Below are positions 1 to 9,420 of a stretch of DNA of 64,000 nucleotides, in pieces (position 1 is the stretch's first letter; the number at the start of each line of letters is the position of its first letter). The notes under the pieces are model-generated. The model was not told the DNA's origin. It saw nothing but the letters and a program-made list of their open reading frames with translations, and searched no databases. The DNA is taken from assembly GCA_001414485.1 (NCBI GenBank), contig LLEY01000088.1:186001-250000 (forward strand). The letters run 5' to 3'. The position numbers and the translations under genes were made by a program. Origin of the DNA: Calycina herbarum. Lineage: Eukaryota; Ascomycota; Leotiomycetes; Helotiales; Pezizellaceae.

Positions 1-119
1 TTAGGAACGACAATGGGGAGGATCAGAAGACGCGAGTTCGTTCGCTACATACGCGCGTAGCAAAGGTAAGAATTCTTTGGAGTTACTATCTCCTGCTCAG
101 ACAAAGCCGCCCAGCGGTG

Positions 120-870
120 CTGAAAAGGAAGGAGAAGTTGTCGACAAAGCCCACTGGGAAGGCGGATGAGATTGTCTTCTGTAAGTCTGCCACTTCTGCT
201 TACCGGTTAGGCCATGAGTCTGAGCCGATCCAGCTTACAGGGAGATCGCTCGCAGTGCCCTCTTCAATCCGCTGCCGATTTTGCACCTCACAGACAACCC
301 TCACAGACAACCCAACCCTCACAAGCGCACAACACCACACCGGCGAGGGACAATGCGATGAGATGTCGTCTTTCTTCATCCAGGTGGACACAGTCGAGTT
401 ATTCCTAAGCGAGGACGTCAAGTCGACATCTACAGGAGTTGACCAACTCCACGTCAGCACAACTCCATGGCAGCACAAGTACTTGAGAGAACTCAAGTCA
501 ATGCCACGGCAGCACAAACCTGAGAGAACTCTGCCTCAACTTCAACGAGGAGTTGACCAACTCTGCCATACGTACCCACTTTCGTGATATCCAGCACCCT
601 GAACCAGAGAAGCAGTAGGTAACTCCTCCTTGAATATATCTTTAAGTAACTGACCAGCGTATTTCTACCACCCTCCACTTAGAGTTGACCAACTCTACGG
701 TAGCACAACTCCACGGCAGCACAACTCCATTGGCAGCACAACTCTATTGGCAGCACAACTCCACGGCAGCACAACTCCACGGCAGCACAACTCCATGGCA
801 GCACAAACTTGAGAGAACTCAAGTCGATATCTACCAGCCTACCTCCACTTGGAGTTGACCACCTCTACGG
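120..870 (+). repeat. Dispersed repeat R1, copy 1
   Basis: The stretch 163-405 is closely repeated at 57,128-57,412 in the same orientation, and the part from about 420 to 870 recurs at 57,480-57,600 and, inverted, at 43,110-43,310. The second half is built of short palindromes (GAGTTGACCAACTC, CTTGAGAGAACTCAAG) mixed with a tandem array. No coding frame is shared between the copies, so the open frames here are taken as chance. The family is not recognised. Confidence 0.75.
670..808 (+). repeat. 16-17 bp minisatellite inside R1
   Basis: About seven imperfect copies of a unit reading GGCAGCACAACTCCAC stand head to tail, with 1-bp length changes (CATT for CAC) in two of them. The array is bounded on each side by CTTGAGAGAACTCAAG or GAGTTGACCAACTC type palindromes. 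The same unit appears in the other two R1 copies at a lower copy number. Confidence 0.85.
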
Positions 871-1289
871 GATTACCTAGATAGATTCGCGCCATGTTTA
901 CGTTGTTGTTTTAGGGTCTTACTCTATAGAGTTTATACTATCATTAGTGAAATTCAACAGTTTCTTCATCAACGGCGTCGCGTCGTCCTTAGCTTCTTTC
1001 CCTCTGCTTACTTCGCGCGCGCAGTGATGTAAATAACTTCGCGCTAATCCAAAAAGTACAATCTAAACTCCTTTTAACAACTGGTGTAAAAATATAACTT
1101 TTGAAGAACGAGAGCGGTTCCTTTGACAACGTATAGGGCAGGGCAGGGCATTGTCCAGCGCGTGGCGATTCATTTACGATTCACGGTTTATAGCTAGGCT
1201 GAGTGAGTATAGTGATAGTAATCTCTTATATTGGTGTAGTAAAAAACGTCTAAAGAGAGAAAGAGAAGGGGAGATAGCTAAGCACTCGT
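871..1289. other. Intergenic, no feature recognised
   Basis: No convincing coding frame, RNA gene or repeat end could be seen here. Base composition is mixed and the stretch is not strongly RIPed. Confidence 0.5.
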
Positions 1290-1295
1290 AACTAT

Positions 1296-1508
1296 CTACA
1301 GGTACTTTAGCTTTCTAAATTCCTTTTCTAAGACCGAGCGAACAGTGCTTTGTATACGAAGACCGTCTGTGTCAAGTTCCTCCTGCAACCACTTATTGAA
1401 GATGGCCCCCGAAAGTTTCTTAGACAATGGCTTGCTGATTTGATTATCCTGAAGTACCTTCAAGATCGCATAGCGCTTATCCCCTTTTTCCTCGGAGTCA
1501 TTGTCCAA
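1296..1508 (-). CDS. Possible protein fragment in repeat X, unrecognised
   Basis: A frame of about 70 residues, lysine- and leucine-rich, ends in EKEFRKLKYL and stop. It has no ATG: the first in-frame codon after the upstream stop that could start it is TTG, so it would be a fragment or an exon. The pattern of charged residues is protein-like, but no family is recognised. It could also be a chance frame. Confidence 0.2.
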   Translation of the reverse strand: MDNDSEEKGDKRYAILKVLQDNQISKPLSKKLSGAIFNKWLQEELDTDGLRIQSTVRSVLEKEFRKLKYL

Positions 1509-2280
1509 CGTTTCTCTCTTGCTTTTTCAACATCCTCATTGCCAGTGCACCGGGTATTGAGTTCTACTAGCGTGGTCACCTGTCCTTCCCGTAACACGGT
1601 TCTAAACCACCGGGTCTGCCTTTAATCTAATATATGCTCTCAAAGTCCTTCTTCTCACGTCGACAGTTTCTTCTATACTTGCACCTAGCGCGCAAAGGAT
1701 CGAGGTTACCACTGAATCTAGAAGCGCCGTAGCACAGTAATTAGCCATCTATCTCTCGCTAAGGGAAGGTTAATCACACGTACCTGTAAGGCCTTAGATC
1801 TCTTGCGAGGTCGCTGGGAATTAGTCGATAGGCTGGCTGGTTGGTTCCGATATAGAGAAGGGGCTGGAGGGCTGGAGGGCGGCACCAGTGGTGATAAGCA
1901 GGCTGGCTGTTTGCGAGTCGCGCGATGTTATTTACGTTACTGCGCGAGCGAAGTAAGCGGAGGGAAAGGGGATAGAGATGGGGGATGGAGATGAGCACAT
2001 ACGCGGTGCCTAATCGCAAAGTCTTGCCTGATTGTTGCAAAGTCTGTTGCAACGTCTTGCCTAAGAAGGTGGATCTCTTGAAGAATAGCGGCACCTGGGT
2101 CGACCGAAGGGATGTTACGGCATTTGTTAAGCTCGGAGGCCAGATTGAGGTGAGCTTGGGGCAGCGCAGCTATTTGGATCAACGGAAGTCGGAGGCGAGA
2201 GGATCAGGAGATGTAAATAGAGGCTAGAGGATCAGGAGATGCAAATAGCTAGTAAAATGGAATTTGGATACGGGATTCGG

Positions 2281-2362
2281 GTTTGAAACGATGATGGATA
2301 ATAGATGATAGATGATAGATGAGATAATAGATGAGATAATAGATGAGATGATAGATGAGAGT
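2281..2362 (+). repeat. GATAATAGAT microsatellite-like tract
   Basis: Runs of GATGATAGAT and GAGATAATAGAT repeat with a 10-12 bp period. The RIPed counterpart near 21,225-21,243 and 21,528-21,550 is shorter and is interrupted by a solo LTR. Confidence 0.8.
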
Positions 2363-2514
2363 AGTTGTGGTTAGTTTGTTTTTGTTTTTCCTTGACAGGC
2401 AAACGGTTGTTTATATAGCGAGTGTGCCAAGCCTTTTGTCTCCTTCACGCGCCTAGCACAAAGCCGGCACAAGCCCCAACCAACAGTTGATTGGCCTAGA
2501 ACCAACCGGGTGCT

Positions 2515-3085
2515 TGTAACGAAACTCAAACAAACTAAACAAAGGTGACTAAGTCTCGAAGGTTGGTATATAGGTAAGAAGTACAGATGCGCCGGTGTGT
2601 TCACTTAGAAGTGAACTCGTTACTTGTATCAAAGATGTTAAATAAGATAATAAGATTGATAACTAAAGTTGAGCACGAAGCTCCTATCTAATAGCAGACG
2701 TGCTAGTCTTATATAGAACCTTCGTCCCTTCTAGGTAGACAGGATCGCCTGTCGTTCTAGTCGACCGGATCGCCTAGATCGCTAGTCGACCTAGGTGATC
2801 CTTTTATATCACGTGACCTCTAACGTACTTCCAACAGTGAGATCCTGGAATCTCTAAATGCCTCTGTATTATAGATTCTCTCCTATACTTACCTTCTATT
2901 TCCTAGATATTATATCTTGTCCTATTAGAGCGCTGTCTAGACTACTTACTACGTAAAACGTGATTTGTAATACTATCCTCTTCTTAGTCTAGCGCGTCCC
3001 TACGCTTAAGTATAGACTAAGAAGATATCGTCGAGTAGCTAGTAGTATTCTTCTGTTTCTATTATACCGCCTTCTAATAATATTG
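2515..3085 (-). mobile_element. Truncated Gypsy B end: 3' LTR plus adjoining internal sequence
   Basis: Positions 2,515-2,972 match the Gypsy B LTR (TGTAACGAAACTC at the left, GTGATTTGTAATA at the right). The next ~110 bp match the internal sequence beside the B 3' LTR at 35,456 onward, including TCCCTACGCTTAAGTA. The flanks (GTGCT and CTATC) do not match, so this is not a solo LTR but a truncated element whose body is missing beyond about 3,085. On the B orientation it lies on the minus strand. Confidence 0.85.
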
Positions 3086-3094
3086 AATATATAG

Positions 3095-3391
3095 TCATCG
3101 ACAACGATCAGATGTAGCGAACCTCATAGTAGCAATTTCTTGCGCTAGCTTTTCATCTACGGATGCAAGGCATGGAACTATTGGAATGCGTACAATCCAT
3201 CGATCTCTAGAAGGCGAAAAGGCGACATAAATGCAAAGGTTGTAGCTCCTATGAGAACACTTCATGAAAATGCTGCAAGGTTCGCCATTGTGATACGAGG
3301 ATGCAAGGAGGCAGATAGCTTCTTGGTCGACTGCCCTGATAAAGCGTTCACGTTCTTCTTGTATACGATGATCCACGATCTCGTCCCTCAT
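3095..3391 (-). pseudogene. N-terminal part of an APH/choline-kinase-like phosphotransferase, truncated
   Basis: Reading from the ATG at 3,391 gives about 98 residues. The block SRDRWIVRIPIVPCLASV followed by EKLAQEIATMRF resembles the N-lobe of fungal aminoglycoside-phosphotransferase-like proteins (PF01636), where a strand reading RWVVRIP is followed by a helix ending EVATMR. An upstream GEPCSIF...YNLC would be the preceding strand pair. The family normally has 350-500 residues with a catalytic HGDLxxxN loop. Here the frame stops (RCR-stop) just where the truncated Gypsy B end begins, so nucleotide-binding and catalytic parts are gone. A start further upstream without ATG is possible. The family call is from motif resemblance only. 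Confidence 0.55.
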
Positions 3392-3469
3392 CACAGCGAA
3401 TGATAAGGAGGGAATTGGTCGATGTTGGCAGAAAGCCTGACCGGAGACTGTGATATTGGCAGACGGGAG

Positions 3470-4380
3470 AGAGTGAATAAGAAGTGGATTGGCGATAATC
3501 GCTTCGGCGATTATTCGGCCCGACAATCTAGAAAGTCGCAATTCTTATTCCCGGGTAGTTTACGTTTCGTTGCAAGTCGTAATTCTTATTCCCGGGTCCT
3601 GGGAATTGATTATACGCTTTTACGTTTCGTTGCAAGTTGCAATTCTTATTCCCGGGTAATTTACGTTTTGTTGCAAGTCGTAATTCTTATTCTCGGGTCC
3701 TGGGAATTGATTATACGCTTTTACGTTTCGTTGCAAGTTGCAATTCTTATTCCCGGGTAGTTTACGTTTCGTTGCAAGTCGCAATCCTTATTCCCGGGTA
3801 GCCTAGAAATTGATTATACGCTTTTACGTTTCGTTGCAAGTTGTAATTCTTATTCCCGGGTAGCCTGGGAATCTAATGTGTTTCGTTGCAAGTCGCAATT
3901 TCTTATTCCCGGGCTACCCGGGAATAGACTCTCGAGGTTCTAATTCCCGGGTAGCCTGGGAATAGTGTTCAAATGCGATCCACGGGAAGCCACTTATATA
4001 ACCACCAACATCTCAGGGCCGGCGACAGCTCTCCATCAACACCACTCCTCTAAAAGAGCTTTAAATTAAAGAATAAATAGACGTATCAATTCTTTAAGCT
4101 TAAAGGAGTATTTTAATAAAGAAAGCACTGCAAACGGACGTGGTGGCGTTACGTAATAAATTATTGAATATTGCGACTTTTGATAGTACCATCGGCAGCT
4201 TAGTCCTAGGTAGCCTGGGAATTGATTATACGCTTTTACGTTTCGTTGCAAGTCGCAATTCTTATTCCCGGGTCCTAGGAATTAATTAATTCTTATTCCC
4301 GGGTAGCCTGAGAATCTAATTTGTTTCGTTATAAGTCGCAATTCTTATTCCCGGGTCCTGGGAATTGATTATACGCTATG
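3470..4380 (+). repeat. Arm of the cassette repeat (IR-1) with an internal tandem array
   Basis: The edge (AATAAGAAGTGGATT, then GATTATTCGGCCCGACAATC) and the stretch 3,970-4,250 match the left arm at about 21,690-22,270 in the same orientation and the right arm at 25,405-25,960 inverted. Between them lie about ten copies of a unit with ACGTTTCGTTGCAAGT and TTCTTATTCCCGGG, in a ~50/110 bp higher-order period. A perfect 10-bp hairpin, TATTCCCGGG and its complement, sits at 3,904-3,926. The array resumes at 4,230-4,375. Confidence 0.8.
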
Positions 4381-4760
4381 TAAGATATAAGATACTTGTT
4401 ATATAAGATAGTAGTTATATAAAATACGTGGTTATATAAGATACGTGGTTATATAAGATACGTAGTTATATAAGCTGTAATAGTAATATAAAGACCTAGA
4501 AATTCGAGGAGTATACCCTTGTTTACTTATAATAACTTACTTTAAAAGAAGAGGATTATTACGAAGTTACGAAGATTATATATACTCTTTATTTAAAATA
4601 AGTTTAATAGTATCTTTTATATATAGTAGAAGAGAATAAAACTAAAAAAAGAGAAGTAAAGAATAGCTTTATTATTCTCGAGTCTTATTAATAGATATAA
4701 GACTTAAAAAAATAATAAATAATTTCTCTTTAATCTTCTACTACTACGACGCGAATTATC
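4381..4760. repeat. AT-rich stretch with a 17-bp tandem repeat
   Basis: Positions 4,388-4,475 hold about five copies of a unit like ACGTGGTTATATAAGAT. The rest, to 4,760, is very AT-rich and TpA-rich and shows no readable gene. It is the start of the RIPed block. Confidence 0.7.
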
Positions 4761-5105
4761 TAATTATATAACTATCTATAGATTCTTCTTATAATATAGT
4801 TCTATACTACCGAGTCTGTCTCTAATCTAATATATACTCTTAAAGTTCTTCTTCTTACGTCGAGAGTTTCTTATATACTTATACCTAGCGTGCGAAGGAT
4901 CGAGTTTACTACTATACCTAGAAGTACTATAATTAGCTATCTATCTCTTACTAAGAGAACGTTAATTACACGTACTTATAAGGCTTTAGATATCTTACGA
5001 GAATACTAGGAATCGGTTAATAAGCTAGTTAGTTTCGATATAGAGAAGAGGTTAGAAGCTAGTATTAGAGGCGGTAAGTAAGCTGTTTACAAGTTATATA
5101 GTATT

Positions 5106-5288
5106 TGTAACAGTCCTAGTCACATACGACTGGATCACGTGCCGAGGTTCTACCGAAGTCTCGCTTAGTATATATAAATAGAGACAGAGCGTACTAACTC
5201 TCCTCTTCTCTCTTTGGTTTAGTTTTCTTCGAATATAGGTACTATTCTATAAGTATCTCTTTTAGTACATTTATAGAGGGCTGTTATA
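5106..5288 (+). repeat. Gypsy A 5' LTR
   Basis: It is 183 bp long and nearly identical to 16,927-17,109 apart from transition differences. It contains TATATAAATAGAGA, a likely TATA element for the retroelement transcript. Confidence 0.95.
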
Positions 5289-5479
5289 CTAAAACTAAAC
5301 TCACACTCTCGCCTAGGAAGGTATATAAATATCCTAAAACTAACGAACGAAAACATATATATTCACCTTATAGTAAATCCCTTCGTACGTAGTAACAAGT
5401 TACAACGCTCCTCTCTTAGCTAGCTTGATAAGTAATTAAACGAAGAGCCTCTACCTTTACCTTTACCTTTGCTACCTAC

Positions 5480-6590
5480 TATTAACACTAGCTCTTAAAA
5501 GACTAAGACCTCTTCCTAAGCTATAGTACTACTACCTCTACCTACTAACAAGGCTACTGCTAGCTCTTCTACAGTAGCAAAGTCTAAGTTACCTCCTCCT
5601 CTTATAGTCGATAATATCTTATAACAAATCCTTTAGACGATAACCACTCTTATAGATAAAGTCTACTACCTTAAAGTTAATACTAGATCTACCTCTTAAG
5701 TAGTAGAAATACATATATACTGTAAATACACCTCTATAAAGCTTAAAGCTAAAAAGGTTACCTAATCTACTTCTACTACCTAGTCTTCTAAGAAGACTAG
5801 TAAAGTAGAAAATCTACGTATATTTATAATAGAAGACGACCAGATTATATATAATACCTAGGAGACTGAAATTATAGTAAAGCTATATATTAATACCGAC
5901 TACTTCGAATCTAAGAAGGTAAAGATAAACCTAGTATATTACGCTACTACTAGCTAAGCACGTAATTATATTTACCTAAAATATAAGTTCGATGTTAATA
6001 ACCGATTTACCACTTATAACAAGATACTAGCTTACCTCTACAATATTACAGTCAGTATATACGTTTGTAACAAGGCTTGTAAGAAGTACTAAGAACTACG
6101 AATAGCTTAAGAGACGTTCTACGAGTTTTAAGCAAAGTTCTAGAAGCTAGTAGACGAGTCTAGAGCTCTAAAGTAAGATAGAATTAACGACCTTTTTAAT
6201 AAGTTAACTATTAACCTTCGACAAGCTCTTATAGTTGTTAGACTTTAAGCTAAGGGAGATATAGACCTCTTTTATACTCTTGCTAGTAGCGTCGATAACG
6301 ACCTACGAGACATTGTAGAAGAAAAGACTAGAAAGCGTATAAGTAAGTATCTATCTACTATAGCTATAAATACAGCTACAGCTACACGTTCTCTAGAAAT
6401 TCCTGCTTACGTAGCTAGCATTCACCTCTCTACTAACATGTGTTATAACTGTGGAGAAGTCGGCTATTATATCAAGTCCTGCCTATAGCTAAGAGTCTAT
6501 AAGAAGGTAGACTTAAGCGAGTTAGAGAAGGAAGAAGAAGCTAGATCTAAGTTAAGAAACGAATGTACTTAAGAGAAGACTCTACCTTAG
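5480..6590 (+). pseudogene. Gypsy A gag, RIPed
   Basis: This frame is the RIPed counterpart of the readable gag start at 34,433-34,687 (minus strand), for example ACAAGGCTACTGCTAGCTCTT against CAAGGCAGCTGCTAGCTCTT. It ends with a nucleocapsid zinc knuckle at 6,441-6,482 reading CYNCGEVGYYIKSC, where the third ligand is Tyr instead of His. That is the result expected from CAC-to-TAT, so the knuckle would not bind zinc. Gag would package the element RNA in cytoplasmic particles. Stops occur throughout. Confidence 0.85.
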
Positions 6591-7474
6591 GTAAATATAG
6601 GATTAATCTCTTTAAGATTAATCTATAGTTATTAGTTAGTAGAAAAGCGTTTACTTTATCTAGTATAATAATAATTAATAGATATAGTATATAAACCACT
6701 GCTCTTAGTAACCTTAGAGTAAATGTATTCTCTTTTATAGATGTCTAATTTGGCTACGATTTAGCGAAGTTCTATAAACTTAAAACAAAAAGACTTCCTA
6801 CTCTTATAAAGATTCGTAGATATAATAGAGAGATTAGCAGAGAAGCTACTTACTACCTTCTCTTTAATTACGTATTAGATAGCTGTAAATTCTTTAACAT
6901 ACTCTTTATTCTACTAGACCTGGGGTTATACAACGTTATCCTTAGCTGAAAATTCTTTGAATACTTTTATATTAATATCAACGTAACTTATTAAAAGTTA
7001 CTTTAGCTAGAGAAACTTAAGCCTTACTTCTCTGCTCGGCAGCCTACCTCTCTCTCGTGTGAAGCTATTTATCCTAAGGACTCTACGCTCTTTTACTAGA
7101 ATCAGGTAGACGCTTATAACCTTGTAATAGAAATAGACGAATTATAAAGATAGAATAGCTGATCTATTCTAGAACTTAGTATAATAGAATATCTAGAATA
7201 CGTACCTACGATCTATAAAAGCAACTACTAGTCTTCTATATAAGCATAATACTAGATTATAAAACAGGAACTCGAGGGATTACCTAAGAAAGTACTTACT
7301 CTAGTCTATTAATAAAAGCTCTTTCTAAAGTAAGAACCTTCTATAATAATTAACATCTCTACTATATCTATAGTAGGAATATACTACTATTTACTTTAGG
7401 AAGATAGTGAGATGTTTACTACTAGCTTATATAAGATTAATAGTATTATAGCTAGACGAGAAGAGGATTATATA

Positions 7475-7793
7475 TATAATAGCCCGCTATTAAGAATAAG
7501 AGTTACTAAGGTTATATACGTACTAGATAGGATACGGTTCAGAGTATAGGAATGCCAAGGGTTACGTAGAATATAAAGGTTACGTATTCGAGTATCGGAA
7601 TGTCCGGTTTAAACCTCCGAGTTTATTATTATTATCTGAACTCTTTTGTATATAGATGCTCTTACTCTTAGTATCGGGAAAGGTTAATTTAATCTTTTCC
7701 TTCGTATTTAGAGCCTAGTATCTAAGTATATTATTCTACGGAACGTACTTCTATATGTCTCTTTTATAGTATTATCTATTTCGTACTATTATA
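7475..7793 (+). repeat. Gypsy E 5' LTR
   Basis: It is 319 bp long and the partner of 13,476-13,794. Inverted, it is related to the solo LTRs at 21,244-21,527 and 46,373-46,709, sharing GGAAAAGA and CTAGGCTCTAA type blocks. Confidence 0.92.
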
Positions 7794-7859
7794 TTAAAAG
7801 ATTAAATTCTTCTCGCTAGAGACAGCCTGTTATAATATCTTACTAAGCGCGTTAACGTT

Positions 7860-9420
7860 CTATATCGAATTCGATTTAGCTTAAATTCGGATTAGTATAA
7901 CGATAACCTTAAATTACTAGTTTGTAGACAGCTAGTGATATTAGGGTTTAATATCTATTAGTTAGCTAGTAAAAAGCGTATCCTCTAATATATTAAGGAA
8001 GTAGAAGACGCTAAGGATTCCTAAGACTTTAAATAACCCTCTCTATATAGGGATTACTATATAAGGTTTAGAAAGTCGATATTAAGTTACCTAGAAGGCT
8101 TCTGAATCTACCTCTAAACTCTCTCTCTAACGATATCGAGTATATTAAACTAAGAAGCGACTCTAGGTCTCTTCTAAGCTCCGCTAGAGAGCGTTAAGTA
8201 ACCTACTAGGGAAACTAGTAGACCCCTCTCTAAATACGTACTAAACCGTACTTATATACCTAAAACTAAAATATCAAGGAATAATAAAGGCAAGGGCCTA
8301 GCTCGAAACCTTAGAGACCTACGAGACTTTTCTAATATAGACGAGATACGAGGTATAGTATAAGGATTAGAAGAAGAACTTCGAAATAACAACTATTAGT
8401 TTAGATAGTTAGAATCTATTATAAAAGAACTCTAAGAATAAACCAGAGTCTCTTAACCTTCCTAACCTGAAACCGACTATAACTCTCCTTCTATTCTAAG
8501 TACTATACTAGACCCCTTTCGCTTAAGAAGCGAACCTGTCTCTAATGCCTTCTCTTAATAGCAGACTACTCTATATAACCTCGAATATAGTCTAAATACC
8601 CTCCGACCTACTAAAAGCAAAATCATAGAAAAAATTAAACCTTTAAACGACGGTATATTACCTATAGACTAATAATAGAAGATATTAGTATACGATAGAC
8701 TTCTAGTAAATACCGATTATTATAATATAAGCCCGACTTGAAAAGCCCTTATCTAGAGAACAACTACTGGAATTACTAGGAACTATCTTAAGCTCTAATA
8801 CTAGTCTAAGTCGATTTATATTACTTTCTATAATTATTAAGATATAATTAAACTTTTAGATTTATATTTCTTAACTAGATACGAGACAGAGGATATATAG
8901 AACGCTTTCTAGGCCTTGTAGATAGGTGGAAAAGATTACGCTAGAGAAACGTTTATTAACTTTAGAGGTTGCTTTTCGAGTATAGCTATACTTGGAGAAA
9001 TACTAGAGTTAGAACGATTCTTTTATATATAGGAGAAAATTACACTATAGCTACGAAACTCAGCCGCTATACTTAAGAGACGTTAGAATTATAACTTTAT
9101 TAAAATAGTAGTAGATCTCCTAGCTCTAGATAAGGAACGACGCTGAAACGCTAAGTTATATATAGCTAATACGACTAAGCTAGTTAGTATAAACACTTCG
9201 GTTAAAAAGACTACTTTTTAATCCTTATCTAGTTTAACACCGAAACCCTTACTACCTATAAGCGGATTCTTCCTTACTGTTTAGACTACTTTAAGAATAT
9301 TTAAAACTACCTCTACTAGCGAACGCTAAAAGACTCTAGACCGAGTCCTAGCTGGTACGACGTGCTACTACTGTGGTAAGCCTAGGCACTATAAAACCGA
9401 CTGCTCTTAGCTACCTAGTA
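7860..9420 (+). pseudogene. Gypsy E gag, RIPed
   Basis: A nucleocapsid zinc knuckle, CYYCGKPRHYKTDC (CX2CX4HX4C, all four ligands present), is readable at 9,363-9,404. Upstream sequence matches a gag in position and length but is full of stops. The exact start cannot be fixed. Confidence 0.8.

Larger units (their letters stand above)
1290..2370 (+). repeat. Dispersed repeat X, less mutated copy
   Basis: From about 1,615 on this aligns, base by base with interruptions, to 4,800-5,105, then 17,110-17,317, then 21,023-21,238. The second copy differs mostly by C-to-T and G-to-A changes and carries transposon insertions. X ends in a GATAATAGAT-type simple repeat (2,281-2,362). Beyond that, a short stretch up to 2,410 matches, inverted, the segment just outside the right arm of the 21.7-26.0 kb cassette, so X and that cassette may belong to one larger family. 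The element type is unknown. Confidence 0.7.

Noticed and set aside
117..587. 156-codon open frame on the plus strand
   Set aside because: It runs through repeat R1 and its palindromes; the other R1 copies do not keep the frame.
1803..2227. Overlapping open frames on both strands of repeat X
   Set aside because: They lack any family motif, overlap each other, and are not preserved in the second copy of X beyond what DNA similarity gives.
3530..3960. CRISPR-like array
   Set aside because: There are no uniform unique spacers; the whole unit is repeated and diverged, in a eukaryotic setting.
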